From Punica granatum (Eukaryota; Streptophyta; Magnoliopsida; Myrtales; Lythraceae), in NCBI RefSeq assembly GCF_007655135.1, contig NC_045133.1, positions 21,053,845 to 21,117,844 on the forward strand: a stretch of 64,000 nt of DNA, in the 5' to 3' direction. Shown here piece by piece: positions 1-13,500 of this stretch (the stretch's first letter is position 1; each line of letters begins with the position of its first letter). The notes under the pieces are model-generated. The model was not told the origin of the DNA, did no database searches, and worked only from the letters and a program-made list of their open reading frames with translations. The translations under genes were made by a program, and so were the position numbers.

Positions 1-3000
1 AGCATGGCCCTCCTCCCGTCCGTGCACCGCAGTGAGTCGTGTGCTCTCCCGCTGCTGGCTGTTGTCCTCACGCCGCCTCCCGAGGCTGACTTGCCCTGTA
101 AAGAACAGTAAATCATCCAATAAAAAATGGGACAATTTCATGTTGTATTCATTTCCTAGTTAAATTTTAATGCGAAAAATATGATATTTTGGTTCACTTT
201 ATATATATATATATATATATGAAATTTTGAACCGCTGACGTTATTTAATGAAATTACTTTTGTTATCCAAAACATAATTGCCGTAATATTTTCCGATTTT
301 TGGCTATGATATCACCGTGTGCATGGTGCTTATTGTCCTATGGGGAGTAAAAGAGCAGAACATTCAAATTATAACGAATCATTTGCCATATAAAGATAGT
401 TCTTTGGACCCATGGTCCAAAAGCAAATTAAAGGCATATGCTCCATGGGTCAAATCATCCTAAATGTGTCCAGTGACTACGTCATTTCACCTATCGATAT
501 AAAGGTGGAAGAATTATTATCTAGTTTTTTTTTTATCGAGGCTGTCCTATCCCCTCGCAACCATTGGATCAAGATTTAAACTCGGTAGGCCCTGATATTA
601 TATCCATCCAAAGGTCCAACGATGGGATTGGATAGATAAATTTTTATAAGAAAGCGGCACCCACCTGGAAGCCGTGCCTGATGACGGTGCAGACGCCGCA
701 CGCGGGGACGGAGCCGCAGAGGCTGGTGGAGCCGCGGTGGCCAAGGGAGCACGCGAGGGTGGTGCAATGGAACCGGAGCAGCTCGTTCCCGTCGGCGGCG
801 CACCGGGGGTTCTTCCGGGCGCTGGCGAGGGCGCGGTTCTTCACGGCGTCCCGGCAGTCCTCAAACCGTTGGATGGTGCGCTGGGTGTTGTGGACCTTGA
901 GTATGCGTTCGATCTTGCAGATCGGGTTGTCCTTCTTGAGCCAGCTGGACTTGAAGATGATCTCGACGATGTTCCGGCCCGAATCCTCCGGGCCCAGCTC
1001 CGATACTGCACGACCACGACCGTGGAAACTTTAATTTGATACATAAGGCAATAAATGAATTCGAAATTAATAAATTACAAAAAGAAAATTAAAAAAATTA
1101 CTTCATTTTTGTCGGTGGGGCAGTTCTGGTGAAGCAAAGTTAGAACGGTTCGGGGACGAAGGTGGTAATTTTGGACCAATAAGGTGGAGCCACCTCACTT
1201 TAATGCGGGGCGTCAGACTTAGAGTTTTTAATAAGACAGCTGGTTGATGGTTTGGAGTAAATGTGGTCCCAAATATATTAAGTTGATTAAGGTTGAATTT
1301 ACCACCATTAGAGGGGGTAAAATTGGTGTTTAAATTAAGGTTGAGGGACTAAATTATTGAGATGGTAATAGCTTAATTAATATTAGTGGATAAACTGGGG
1401 ACATATATCGTATGATCTCATGGAAAAAATAAAATAAAATCTATCTTTTTTTTTGCCCCCTCCATGGTGGTTGTGCAAAAGTTTCGGGTAATTAGCTAGA
1501 ACGGCCTTTATGAAAGGGCTATTTTATCCGCACTTGAGTAACTCTTTTCGCCATTTTTCACCTTTTGGAATAAATTAAATTACATATGTTCGGGGGAAAA
1601 GAATAATAACTATTGGAAGTTTGCTTCATGCACCAAAAAAAAATAAATAGAAAAGGAACAATTTTCTTTTCCGGAAGGAGGAACAATTTTGTTACAAGTG
1701 CTACCTAGTGTACTTGGGTGAAAGTACTTGTATCTTTCTTTTTTTTTTTTGGTTACAAAATACTTGTATCCTTTCAACTTTCAAATATTTGCCCAATAAA
1801 AGAAATGGTTGAATATACATATACACACATATATATACATGTCTAAATTTATGGAATTTTCTTTTTGGCCAATATATACTTATGGAGTTGAAGGTTGATA
1901 TTTATCAAAGAACTTAATTTTTGCACTATTATTTAGGCCTCAATTTCAATTTGACTCGATTAGACATATTTCAATTATGAAAGCACATCCTATCCAGTTC
2001 TGTATTATTAATTAATTTGACTAAGTGTTATATGAATATCGCCACAAATTAATTAGTAAGAAAAATATATTTGGTCCAATCAAAAAGTTATTTGGGTGAT
2101 ATCTATGTATAATTTTCTCACTATTAATTAAAGCCACAAGTTCAATTGACTTTTCATTAAATCTATTTCGATTGTGAAAGCATAACCATCAAGTTGCGGA
2201 CTATAAATTAATTTGACATGATGGTTACATACATTAATATTGACATAAACAAAAAACAATATAGTTGGTCTATTAATTAATTAATATATAGATTAATTAC
2301 CAGCATGACGAACAGCTTGGTGAAGCTCCAAGCTCTCGATCTTCGGGAAGACCTCCCCGCACTGAGAACAGGCGCATATGGTGGCTCGTGGTGTATACGG
2401 GTACCTGAAATTAATTAATTATATTCTATTAATATTAACTATCATATGATCAGGGTTAAATAATTTAATTATATATGCTATATAGATCAAATGTGACCAC
2501 CGCTAAAGTTAACAAGAAAATTAAAAAGTTTCCGGCCCCAATATTATTCCAGCTCCAAGTGAATATAATTACTAATATTAGTACAAAGTGAGGGTACGTA
2601 GGTCCGTTGCTTATTTACTTGTCAACATGGATGTTATACGTTGCGCAAGTTAGAACAGAAAAGATCGATATGGCCATTTTCCTAGTTCATTTCCAAAAAT
2701 CCTTATAACATTACGAATTTCTAAACAACGTACCGAATGGAATCATCTATGAAATAAATTTAATGATGATTAAAGTGGCTGAGTATATGTAAATGTTCTT
2801 TTACTGTTAGTTATTAGTATTAATAGAGATGTTTAATATACCTGCTGGGATCGACGATCATGCGGCACTCATAACACCCGGAGAGCTTCCTGAACTGCAT
2901 GCCGCGAGACGAACTGTGACCGGTGCCGCTGGCGGGCCCGCCATGGTGTGACTTGGCTGTGGACCCGGAGAGTGACCGGGACGAGGATGACCCGTTGCCG

Positions 3001-3377
3001 CAGGCCTTGCGGCTGAGCAAGCCTGTCTCCTGTCCCAGCGAGCTGCTCTCGGGGGAGGAGCTGTCGGCTCGGTGGACGACACGGGTGTTGCCGTGCACGA
3101 CATCCCGGAAGCTGCATATGGAGCTGCATGATGAGCCGAGCTTGCCGGGTGGGTGGTTGGCAGGCTTGGAGGGGTCGTGGACTCGGGTTCCCTCAACTTG
3201 CTTGCAAGTGAGGAGGTTCTTGAACTGGTCCCATGAGGAGGGCTGCTTGGCAGGCTTATTCTCGGTCGGCTTTGGGCTCGGCTTGTGCGGCTGCTCGGGG
3301 TGTTGTTTTCGGTGGGTTTGCTTGCGTTTGGAGGGGGAGGGAGTGGGCTCCTGAGGGACGAAAGTGAGGAGAGCCAT
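1..3377 (-). CDS. Plant C2H2 zinc-finger protein with PARP-like C-terminal region (3' end outside window)
   Basis: Exons, read on the minus strand: 3377-2842, 2404-2301, 1005-665 and 95-<1; the last runs off the window. The first three add up to 327 codons exactly. The ATG at 3377 opens MALLTFVPQEP; an in-frame ATG 24 codons upstream would add a hydrophobic stretch and looks like 5' UTR. Residues 1-170 are Ser/Pro/Lys-rich and low in complexity. The single finger is C191-x2-C194-x12-H207-x4-H212. After it comes the conserved block with SSWLKKDNPICKIERILKVH, then RHGFQ, GVRTTASSGRAHD and RRAML. This order matches the Arabidopsis At1g75710/At2g29660 family, whose C-terminal part is assigned a PARP-catalytic-like fold. 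Activity in the family is not established; a nuclear regulatory role is likely. Long AT-rich introns separate the GC-rich exons. Family assignment is firm, function is not. Confidence 0.88.
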
Positions 3378-3900
3378 GAGAAGGAAAGAAAGGAAGTAGA
3401 AGAGAGGAATGGAGATGAAGGAATGATAAAGAGAAGCTCTCTCTTTCATAAGAGAGAGAGAGAGATGGAAAGTGTGGAAGTGGGGGAGAAGAGAGCGTTT
3501 GGGTTCTTAGGGGAGAGATCCAAGGCAACGAAGGGGAGAGGTTCTTAAGGGGGAGAGGATAGAGGAGGAGGTGGTGGTGGGGCAAAAGGTTTTGGGCCTC
3601 TCTTCCTCCTCCTTCAATTCTTCCTTTGTTTATTATTCCATTTACTTCTCCCTTTCCCCCCCTCTCTCCCCTATTAAACTTGTGTGCTTGGCTTTACATG
3701 CACGAGAAATTCTTCAAATGATCCTACCTCTTCATGTATCATGAGAAAGCATTGATTAGACTCGATCGGTTTATAGGAATTGCGTATATCATGTATAAGC
3801 TAATTGACAAATGTAACAATAAATCATAAATTTGTGCATAGTCAAGAATTTATATTGATTATTCATCATCCTATCATTTTGAGTAAGGATGATTTGAAAT
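3378..3900 (-). promoter_or_regulatory. Upstream region and probable 5' UTR of the C2H2 zinc-finger gene
   Basis: The first 230 bases upstream of the zinc-finger ATG are strongly purine-biased on the plus strand, so CT-rich in the transcribed sense, as is common in plant 5' UTRs. Several short reading frames here are by-products of that bias. No clear TATA box was fixed. Confidence 0.4.
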
Positions 3901-3905
3901 TTTCA

Positions 3906-4092
3906 ATTTTTTTTCGGTGTAAACGATAGTATCCAAAAGTCCAATTGGGTCCTGACTAATCCAGTTGAACCGGGTTGGTCCACTAAAAGGTAAAGCTCTC
4001 CCAGCGTGATTTTTCTGTATTTATAAGGATTTGAACTTGAAACCTTGTTTAAGCGAATTAAACGCCGAACCTCTTGAACTAACTCACGTTCA
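3906..4092 (-). repeat. tRNA-derived SINE, family 2 copy a
   Basis: Read on the minus strand it starts near 4092 with GTGAGTTAGTTCAAGAGG (A-box-like), then has the B-box-like GGTTTCAAGTTCAAATCC, a body with the rc of CTCTCCCAGCGTG and the rc of CCACTAAAAG, and ends in an A-rich tail (T-run at 3907-3914 on the plus strand). Related copies lie at 6879-7066 and 20497-20620. Recognised by comparing copies within the window; no database name is assigned. Confidence 0.65.
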
Positions 4093-4093
4093 A

Positions 4094-4250
4094 AGAGGGT
4101 GTAGTGCAGTGGCACACGCCGCCGGGTAATCAAGAGGTTCCATGTTCGATATTCGGCGAGACTACCTATGTCTCTTATTAAATATTAGAATTTATATTTT
4201 ATGGTACAAGACTCATGGATCTCCTTTATAATCGGAAAAAAAAAATCAAC
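4094..4250 (+). repeat. tRNA-derived SINE, family 1 copy a
   Basis: It starts with AGAGGGTGTAGTGCAGTGGC (A-box-like), followed by GGTAATCAAGAGGTTCCATG and the B-box-like GGTTCCATGTTCGATATTCG. A conserved 3' body with GACTCATGGATCTCC follows and ends in an A-rich run near 4240. Three related copies lie on the minus strand at about 25721-25873, 31228-31352 and 37484-37643. It abuts the family 2 SINE head to head. Confidence 0.7.
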
Positions 4251-6878
4251 TTTATTCATGTTAGCGCATCTTGTTCCCCATCTTGATGGTGGACTTCTGT
4301 TGACTGGGTTAATTAAGTGGTTGACATTGCCGAAAATTATGACACGTATATATTGAAAAATTATGTATACTTGCATTAGAATTATTATTATTTTTTGGCA
4401 TTAGATTTAGTTAAGCGTTCGATTTTCCCCCTTCATTTTCCAGGCTAAGAGAGATATTCCCGATTTGGACTGGGAGGGATGAGCTGTTTAATAGGATACA
4501 TAGAATGAGAATGCTTTCGAACTGGACGTAAATATAAAAGAATTTTATTAAAAAAAAATGAATCATAATGTGTGGATTTTTTTTATAATGTCCAAATTGT
4601 AGGGGAAGCATATGCTCCCTCGGCCTCTCGGTCCATCATTGTTTAAAGGTATTTTTACATATTATAAGAGGACATTTGCAAAACATAATAAAACTATCAT
4701 ATCGGATGAAATCGATGTAAAAATCTCCACGAAAGACTCATCTCGATAATCAATGGGAAGAATATCTCGACTAATTTATTCATCAATAATCGACTAATTC
4801 GGGCTAGACTCATATGCATGGTTCTACTGAAAAACACAGGCGAGGCCAGGATAGCTACGACTATTGGATTCTTTGAGGATAAATAGGAGTGAGTGGGGAT
4901 GATGTATTAAAATTTTGACCATGTGATGTGGTTAGACGGCTGACAAAGGGGGCAATGCATGTATGTAACATGTTAGGTATTGGATCTATTCTCTTGTACT
5001 TTCATTTGGGTCATTCCCCTTTAACTTATATCGGTCCATATATATTGATCATATAGACCCATCTGGCTCTCAGAGAGGTCACCTATATTTACTATACCCA
5101 GATGGCAGCAGAATAAAAATATATTAACTGTCAGCTAGTTGAGTCAACCCTTGTGCCATATGAGCCAGCTCTCTCTATTGAGTTTCCAAGAAGTATCACC
5201 TTCATAAATCATATATAATTACTAAATTAATTGGGACATAATTAATTTCATTTTTTTTTTCTTTCAATTACAAACGAGACTTATGGCATTCATGTAGGAG
5301 CACGGGCAATCCAACGAATGAGAATCGAGTTCAATACCCTTTTGTCCAGGACTAGACCAATATCAATGCATCAAACTTTTTTTTTTAAACTTTATTTATG
5401 GATATAAGTTAAAGAAAGAAAGATGAAAAATTAGTGAGAAGCGCTCTCTCCGGCATTAAGAATATTTCGATGGCCATCTTGTTCTTGCATTAGCAAAAAA
5501 GTGTCCAAAAAATGGGGATGACAAAATCTGGATATATAATGCCCCAAGTAACGTCACGAAATTTAATTGGGCAATGTATAATTATTAGATTGTTGTCCAC
5601 GAAAGGATTGTTCGAACGTTTAAATCGATTCAAACCCATCACCAACATTGTTGAGAAAAAAAATGACTTTTTTTTAATAATGAAATGCAAAATTAGATTC
5701 ATGTAACAGTGAAGATGATTCTTATTATACAGACGGGGAAATATGTGGCCATGACATAGGTGAAAGCAACTCCCTAGCTAACTCCTAACATATGAGCACG
5801 TAAACTATGATTTGGAAATGTTTTGCTTAAATTTCCTCCTATAATTAGGATTCTATGTATTTATTGACCCCAAAAAAAAAAAAGTTGGGGTTTTACGTGT
5901 TTAGTATTTTCTTGCGAAGGCAAGGACAATTTAGTAAAATAGGGTACGAGCAAGAAGAGCGGTGGGTCCCCAGATTCCTATAGGGCACAAAGGGCAAAGT
6001 GAATGAGCCAAAGAGACATGACATAAGACATGGAGAAAGAATGGAAACACAATGGGGACTAGAATGCGAATTTGTGTCTTCATGGTCTGCCCCATATCCG
6101 TTTTCGGCGATTGAATTGACGAATCTACCCTCTTCTTCCTCGTCTATTCTCCAAAATATCCTAGACAAAGGCGTCTCATATAAGTCGAATGAGAATTTAG
6201 CATTTCCATTGTGTTGGGATATGAATGAAATAGCTAAATGGAGTACGAGATTAATTTCGATATACAGTTCGGAAGAGTGCGACTTGAATGAACTGTAAAG
6301 GCCTAGACAGACTTCACAAGACTGACGTTGAACTCAAACGGCCTCCCTATGGTCATTCCACGGCTGCCACATCTCTTTCGACAGTCAATCCATCACCCAA
6401 TCTATTCCGGCAGCCCGCTTAGTTTAGAGGTTAGAGTATCGCATCGTTAATAGTTATAACTCATCCAAATCGCTTTAGTAATGAACTAAAACAAGGGAAT
6501 CAAAGAGGATCTGAAATTAAGCACTCATGCATAACCTAATGACACGACAGACAAGATTAGTGGGCTTTTTGGCAAGCAGCTTCACTAAATCATGCATATG
6601 TCTGATACATTTGGAAACAAAAAGCAAGACAGATGATCGACCAAAGCAGAAATTATCTGAGGACCAAAAACAATAATTAGTATTTAATTAATAATACTTA
6701 AAATTATTGGTAGGCTTGTCTAATTATTTTCTTATATTCTAATAATATATATCATGTTGAGGTGAGGGAATATTTGCTATCCCTGCAGTTCAACTACCAC
6801 TCCTCTCCCATCTCACTGGTGAAGGGACGGTGGACGTAGATTATCATAATTTCATTGTTTTCTCTTTTTAATTAATAT
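4251..6878. other. Intergenic spacer, nothing recognised
   Basis: AT-rich sequence with only short reading frames and no splice-linked coding pattern, RNA gene or complete element that I can support. A tRNA-like fragment near 6417-6470 has an A-box-like part but no B box. Confidence 0.5.
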
Positions 6879-7066
6879 TCTTCCGGCTATGTGCCACTCG
6901 GTACTCGAAAACGCAGCGAGTCTCGGTTAATCTAAGCTCAAGCTAGTGGCCCACTAACGGATAAAATTTTTTCAATCGTAAATTTCTGCATTTTGATTAA
7001 GATTCGAATTTGAGACTTTATTTAATTAAGGGAATAAGCACTATATCATTGAATCAACTCACGTTA
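6879..7066 (-). repeat. tRNA-derived SINE, family 2 copy b
   Basis: It shares the order of the copy at 3906-4092: TTCTTCCGG-type tail, GGCCCACTAACGG, TTTCTGCAT, a B-box relic around AGATTCGAATTTGAGACTTT and the head AATCAACTCACGTTAG. It is diverged. Confidence 0.55.
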
Positions 7067-7333
7067 GTCATTAATATCAAATTTTCTTTTTTTAAATTAG
7101 GCATGCTATTATTGTTTTCGTTGAAAATAAATTTTCCTTTTTTGGAGAGGTTTATTTTTTTAATGAGAGTTGTTAGAAGTCCAAGGAGATTTGGCCACCC
7201 ATTCGCTCATTAGAAATAAAGAAATTTTAGCAGGTTTTGTCGATTTGCCATCGACAGGTCGACATTGGATTTCTATTGATTTGTATCCACCCCATGATAG
7301 AGATTGTTATTAATTAAACTTATTGCAAAATGT

Positions 7334-7371
<38 letters not shown>

Positions 7372-8559
7372 GTACCTTCATGCAAGTACTATTAAACCCA
7401 TTTGTATAACTTTGTAATATATCAAACTGAAGAATCGGAGAAAAGGAGATAACTAAAATATTCATCTAAATTACTAGTGTAAAATGTTCCTACTCGTAAG
7501 TTCTCTTCAATCGAACTATAGAAAGGAGCTTCCCGCCAACTATACTTAAAATATATAGAACCAAGAAGAACTTGAAAAAATCTATAGTCACGATGACGCA
7601 ACAAAGAAAAATCAATATGATTGACATAATTATGAAAAGTGCCTCTGCGATTAACATTCAATTTATTATTTATTAATTTTTTTTTAATGTTTCACCATTA
7701 AAAAGATCCTATTCTATGATGATGTGCAATCGTCTAATAATTTATCGGGTAAAAACAACAACAAATTGGACTCAATCTAAATATACATAGATATTTAGGG
7801 AAAGGAGATTTCATACAATAATATCAGTTTCGACTTGAAATAAAAAAAAATCTTAAGTTCAATTCTCTCCAATACGATTGTCCCTTCCCTTTATTCCTTT
7901 GCTCCATTTATCTCCTTCTAGGCCAATGACTCTGATTTGTAACCATATATATATATATATATACTGTTATAACCATACACCCCATCCATATATATTTTAT
8001 TTCTAATAGAAAAATCTCCATAAATGAACTATTTATTGCGAATTTATATAGAAAAGAAAAAATCATCTTTTTGATCGAAGCATCATCACCTAACTCCTTG
8101 AAGAGGAGTTATTGACAAGCCATTTTTGTAGATGCATGGACCATCTACATATCGACCCCTCCGCCATCACTTCATATAAGAAGGCACGTCTCATTTTATT
8201 CAATTTAAAGCCCATCACAGCCATAGCTCTGTCACTTGCACTCGCCCACTGCTCTCATTTGAAACCCACAATTCGTCCCTCGTAAATTTATTAAGATCAT
8301 GGGCATCCTCATTCACCTTCATGCCCTCCTGAAGCTCGATTACTAAGAAGATATAGTATATGTGAGGAACCATAATATCGAAGAAATATGTATATACGCG
8401 CACGCGCGAGGGTCTTGACCGGCTTACAGGCATAATAATCGCCTCACTCTGCCATTAAGCGTCCTTCTAAGGAAAAAAAGTGTGTGAACCAGTTTTAAAT
8501 GAGACAATATCTCTTTCTCAGAGCCTCCACCTCGCATAACTTAAACTCCGCTTCACCGA
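7067..8559. other. Intergenic spacer with AT dinucleotide repeats
   Basis: No gene seen. A pure (AT)n run at 7337-7366 and a shorter one near 7946-7964 are the only clear structures. Confidence 0.5.
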
Positions 8560-9016
8560 TGTAACATCCCGAATACCCCCACCATTTAATGTGTAACTAA
8601 GCTAGCTATATTGTCTCTCATATGCACACGCGCACACACGCACGCTAAAACTCCCGATGTGAGACTCGAAGTCCCACATTTGTTGAGGATATTAATCCCA
8701 TGTGAAAAAAAAATGGAATATCTATTAATTTATGTGAGATTTGAATATCACTACTTATCAGCTTGAGTTTCTAAGTGAAAATGAATTCAAGTCCGTATAA
8801 ACCTAATGAAAATTCAATGACCCTAGGGAACACAGGGCATCAAGCACGGCAGCAGGTCCCGATAGAACGAGGTTCACACACACTGAATTTTTATTTTCAT
8901 CTGAAAAGAAAATACGAATTGACAAAACAGTCTAACGTGAAATATACTTTTTTAGACATATATAATAAATTCCAAAAATAACTTAGTTCGAGTTATGGCC
9001 GGCTCGCGGTGTTACA
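8560..9016. mobile_element. Possible solo LTR with TGTAACA...TGTTACA ends
   Basis: The segment begins TGTAACATCCCG and ends CGCGGTGTTACA, so it has TG...CA ends and matching short inverted termini. TGTAACA(C/T)CCCG is a common start of plant LTRs. I could not find a matching 5-bp target duplication (accga on the left, gatac on the right), and no internal retroelement domain is nearby. Confidence 0.4.
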
Positions 9017-10300
9017 GATACGACCTTTCTTGTCAAGATGTTGTCATCTCCATTACTCTTACGCCCACAGTTGTCATTGTTATATGGACAAATGGCCACG
9101 TGCGAGATTGTTCTTTGGCCATTCTCGAATCCATTGACTTCCACGAAATTATAATTTCCCCCCCTCAAGTTTCCAATTGAAGCATCTCCCAAAAAATTCT
9201 CGACCCTTTTTTTCTCAGGTTCATACGAAATCTCGTCCTATGTGATGAATGTGAGTCCTCGATAAGGGAGTCCGACTTAGATAGTTGGGTCCAAAATTAA
9301 TTGCCAAAGATTCAGTGAGATTAAGCCATTAACTAATTAAATTTACAGTTCTAAAATTGAGGAAATTTTATAATTGGGCACGGCACACTAACCGTATTCC
9401 GAGGTTACGGTTCCCCATTATAGTAGCACCAATTAATGCTTTTTCGATTTTTATTATTGTTTATTATTATTATTGGCGCGAAATTGGGCATTAATTCAAA
9501 ACCAATAGCAAGAACTTTAAATTACGTGGGTGTCAAAAAAGGGAAGAGTCCCCACCAATTTCAAATTTTTTTCCTTCGGGGTGAGCTCCATAAATTGAAT
9601 GTTTGATTGTATATACCTGTGACGTATAAAGTTGTTCGATTCTAACTGATAGCCATAAATTGAGCTGATAACCATAAATTGACTGTACTTAGCTAGAAGA
9701 AGAAAGTTTATTAATTGAGATATTGCTAGGAATGTGTCATGGTTAAGGCCAAGACCTAAGCTATGGCAAGAGTTTGGTTATGTATTGGCTAATTGAAAGG
9801 GGACTTATCGGAAACTCGCATTGTTTCTATCTTTTATGGTATCTCAAGAGGGTCTTTCTACTATCCCGGGGCACGGTGGCCCTCACTTCTGGGCCCTCGA
9901 AGCGCCTCTTTCATTTTTGTTTTTGTTTTTTCTTTTTAGTCATGGGGTGATCCGAGAGTCACTGGTCGGGGGCACGATGCCCCTAGAGGAAACAGAGTTG
10001 GCCTCGGACGGTCTATTATATCCTCAAAGTTGGCCACCCACCCTGGTTGGATGACGGCGTGATCAATTTTTCTATTGCTAGGTCGCACTTGGGCTCAATG
10101 AAACCTTTTTCTTATGTAATCAATTTACTTCGACCTGGTCGAGACGGGTCTTAATTCGCATATTTAATCGGGGTCCTGACCTTTTCGAGGCCGATTTCTT
10201 CATAATGTAGAATAGAATTGCCGAGAATGATTTAAGGTTAGAAAAAAAAAAAAAACCTCTAATTTTTTGAAGGAGCAAGGCTGCGCAAGGGGCCAAAGCT
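9017..10300. other. Intergenic spacer, nothing recognised
   Basis: One open frame at 9821-10054 has no recognisable domain and no exon-like neighbours. A poly-A run lies near 10240-10254. Confidence 0.45.
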
Positions 10301-10577
10301 TAACCTTGATTGGGGGCCGTGTGGTTTGATACAAATTGGGCCGAACAGGCCCGCTTACCAGTTTCTGATGGAAAGCCCAATGGGCTTTTTTTTGGGGGGA
10401 GCCATACGGAGCCTCCTACTTCCGAAGCGGTTAAACCCTAACCAGCAGGACAGGAGGGTTTTGGATTCCCGGTGATCGGAGAACGGAGCTTCTGAAGATT
10501 CCCGGTCAGGAGAAGCTACCTTTTCTTCGTTTGCCCGGTAGCATTGATCTGAGCTCCGTTCAATAAAGAATCACACA
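10301..10577 (+). promoter_or_regulatory. TRM6 promoter with site II and telo-box motifs
   Basis: Site II motifs TGGGCC at 10337-10342 and the palindromic pair GCCCAA/TGGGCT at 10375-10386 lie before a telo-box AAACCCTAACC at 10433-10443. The ATG of TRM6 is at 10578. In plants this pairing marks genes for ribosome biogenesis and translation, usually active in dividing cells. The motifs are seen; their activity is inferred. Confidence 0.6.
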
Positions 10578-13500
10578 ATGTCCGAGGACAGGCCTCAAGT
10601 CGGTTCAGTTCAGAATCACAGGGTCACATGGGAAGGCTGCAGCGTATTGCTCGACGTCAACGATGGCGATCGGCTGGTCTTTGCCCGCCTCAACCAGGGC
10701 TCGTGAGTTTCTCTTCATAAGCTTCGTTCAATTAATCACTCGATCGGATATAATTAAGTTCAATGATTGACCGTGTTGACTGATGCTTTGTGGGTGTCGC
10801 AGGACTCTGAAGTTTGGGAACAAAAACTATTCGTTGAGGCCGCTCATAGGTTGCCCCTTCGGCTCTCTCTTTCAGGTCGATAATGGCGCTGAAGGATCGG
10901 TGCTTTCTCGTGTTACTGTGCGATCGCCTGAAGGTTTGTACTTGACAACCTTTGAAAGCAACTTGTCCCCTGTGGCCGTCTTAATCTGTTCATACATTGT
11001 CTACAACTTAGCTTCAATCACTATGAAGTAGCAAACTGTTAAATTGAGTGACTGGCCATAGATTTCTCCACAGAGTTCAGGTCTCCACACATCAATTCTA
11101 CACCGGTTTGGTTCGGTTATATTGGATTGGCAGGAAAATTGAGCTTCTTTTGGGCTGCAATATTATGTAACTAAAATTGTCTAATTATTCAATGAGAGTA
11201 ACTGGTTGTGTTGATAGTTAACTGCACTGAAAAGTGACAAAGTGCAGAGGATCTTGATCCATGAACGATATATGTACATTTTGTTCACGTGGATGTTCTT
11301 AATTTCGTTCCAAGTTTCTTTATTTTTAAATCAAAGTGGTAATATCAAAGTTCTTTTTGGCTTCCAACTGAAAAGTCTTGACGCAATTCACTGTAGGTCT
11401 GGCCACACTTGAAAATACTGTAATGCTTTCTGTTTGTTTCATGCTAATTTTGACCTTTGATGATTGTTCATCTAGGAAATGGCTCTTCTGAACCACAAGA
11501 TGAGTGCAGAGACAATCGGGGAATAGTCGACAATAATACGGCTCAGAGTCTCACTGGAGAAGACATAGAAGCTCTAAGGAGGTGAGAATCATAAACTGCT
11601 ATTGACCAGCTGTAATTTTGACAGTTCCCGAGGATATACTCAGCTGCAAAGATGCGCCTTAGTGATCACTAATTCATTGTTTTTCTCTTTATGAATTTTG
11701 GGGCTGTTTTGTCATTCAATGATTCTTTTTGTTATGATGCAGAGAAGGTGCGACTGGTGAAAAGATTATTGAGGCTCTGATTGCCAACAGTGCTACCTTC
11801 GAGAAGAAAACTGCATTTTCACAGGTTGTGTTTCCTGAAACTGAAAGAGCTGCATTGTGTTAGGCCTGGTAGGTATCAGGAGGTGTGTATTCATGATAAG
11901 CTGATTTTTCAGTTCACCTTCAGGAGAAATATCGGCTAAAGAAACAAAAGAAGTACGCACCAAAACTACTCGTGAGGCGACCGGTCACAAGAAGGTATTC
12001 TTGTATTCTTTTCTTTATGGAATTGCTATCCCATTATTGACCATTTTGCTTGGTTGCCTTTGGATTTGAAAACTTCATGTGTCCATAGTTACTCTATCTT
12101 CATTAGAAGGCTCATATACGTGGCATTGATGAATCTCGAACCTCAAACTTTTGTCCCTAGCATTTGGGGATTTCTTAGTTTTAGATCCATCTTCTGATTT
12201 GTTTTTGTATCGTTGCTTCCAGTATATGCGAGGCGTACTTCAAGAAGTATCCAAATAGAATTGGGTAAGAAATTCATTCTTTCTTCGGTTAGCTTTTAAT
12301 AGTTGGCATACCTCCTAAAGGCTTATATTAGTTTTGATTGCTTGTCATCATTAGGTTTCTAAGATTAGATGCATTGTCTCTGCTGCTTGCTATGGGCAAT
12401 GTTGCTGCCAATTCCGATATCCTTGTGGTGGATATGGTGGGTGGTCTTCTTACCGGGGCTGTGGCTGAGCGTTTAGGAGGTTCGGGTTATGTATGCAACA
12501 CATACATTGGAGCCACACCATATCCCATGGAAATAGTCAGAATGTTCAATTTCGGTGATGAAATATGTAAACGGTGAGAACAAATTTTACAAGCATAAAA
12601 AGGTCCTGAAAGAATACAGCTGTATCCTTCATATTATGTGCAGTGCCCTCTCATTTATCCGGTATTAAATCAGTTTGCTTCTTTTAATAGGATTGTAAAG
12701 TCATGTTTGAGTGACATCTCTTCTGCTCAATATGAAATGCCCGAGGAAATAAGCAATCAGCAAGAGGTTTGCTACACGGAAAATTGTGCAAACGTATGTA
12801 TACTTCCTATAATTTGCCACCCTGTCTTAATTGGTTCTCTGGACTGATTTAGACATGATTTCTGCAGGAAGAAAAGCCATCTTTTCATTCGCTTTCTGAA
12901 ACAGTTGGCAAGGACGAAATCCCTCACTCATCTGAAACCGAAATGGTAGATACCACTTGTGAGAGTAGTGCTTCTCCGGTCATTAAGGCCTGCAAAAGTC
13001 CAAAAGCAGGAGAAAAGGCCTCGAGAGAAATGATTCACACGTGGAGAGAAAATGGTTTCTCGAGGTAACTAGTTGCTCATGGTTGCTTTAATATTAAATT
13101 AAGAACAGTACTTGCTGATGCAGATTTTAAATCTGTTGTGCAGTCTAATAGTCGCTGCTCCTGAGCTCGATATTTGCAGCGCTGTTAAAGATCTTCTTCC
13201 CCTTCTTGCATATTCAGCTTCATTTGCAATTTATCACCAGTATCTCCAGGTATTAATTGCTATCCCACCTTTCTCCATAATCTTTCAGGGTAAACCTGGG
13301 AAACCTACTACCGCAGAGTATCTTGTTCAATCTCTTGGAAGATCGAACTAATTGCAGGCTTTTTGTTCTTCAAGCATGTAATTCATCAGAATGACCTTTG
13401 GTTCTATGTGCAGCCTCTTGCGACTTGCATGCATTATTTACAGACCGAGAAGATGGCTATTGGCATGGAAATTTCTGAGCCTTGGCTACGTGAATATCAG

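Noticed and set aside
674..1039. Two overlapping plus-strand open frames
   Set aside because: Both are antisense to the third exon of the C2H2 gene, whose minus-strand reading has family motifs and splice sites.
2923..3354. Plus-strand open frame of 143 codons
   Set aside because: It is the antisense of the GC-rich first exon of the C2H2 zinc-finger gene and shows no domain.
6417..6470. tRNA-like stretch with an A-box-like AGTTTAGAGGTTAGAGTATC
   Set aside because: No B box and no cloverleaf can be drawn; at best an old tRNA or SINE fragment.
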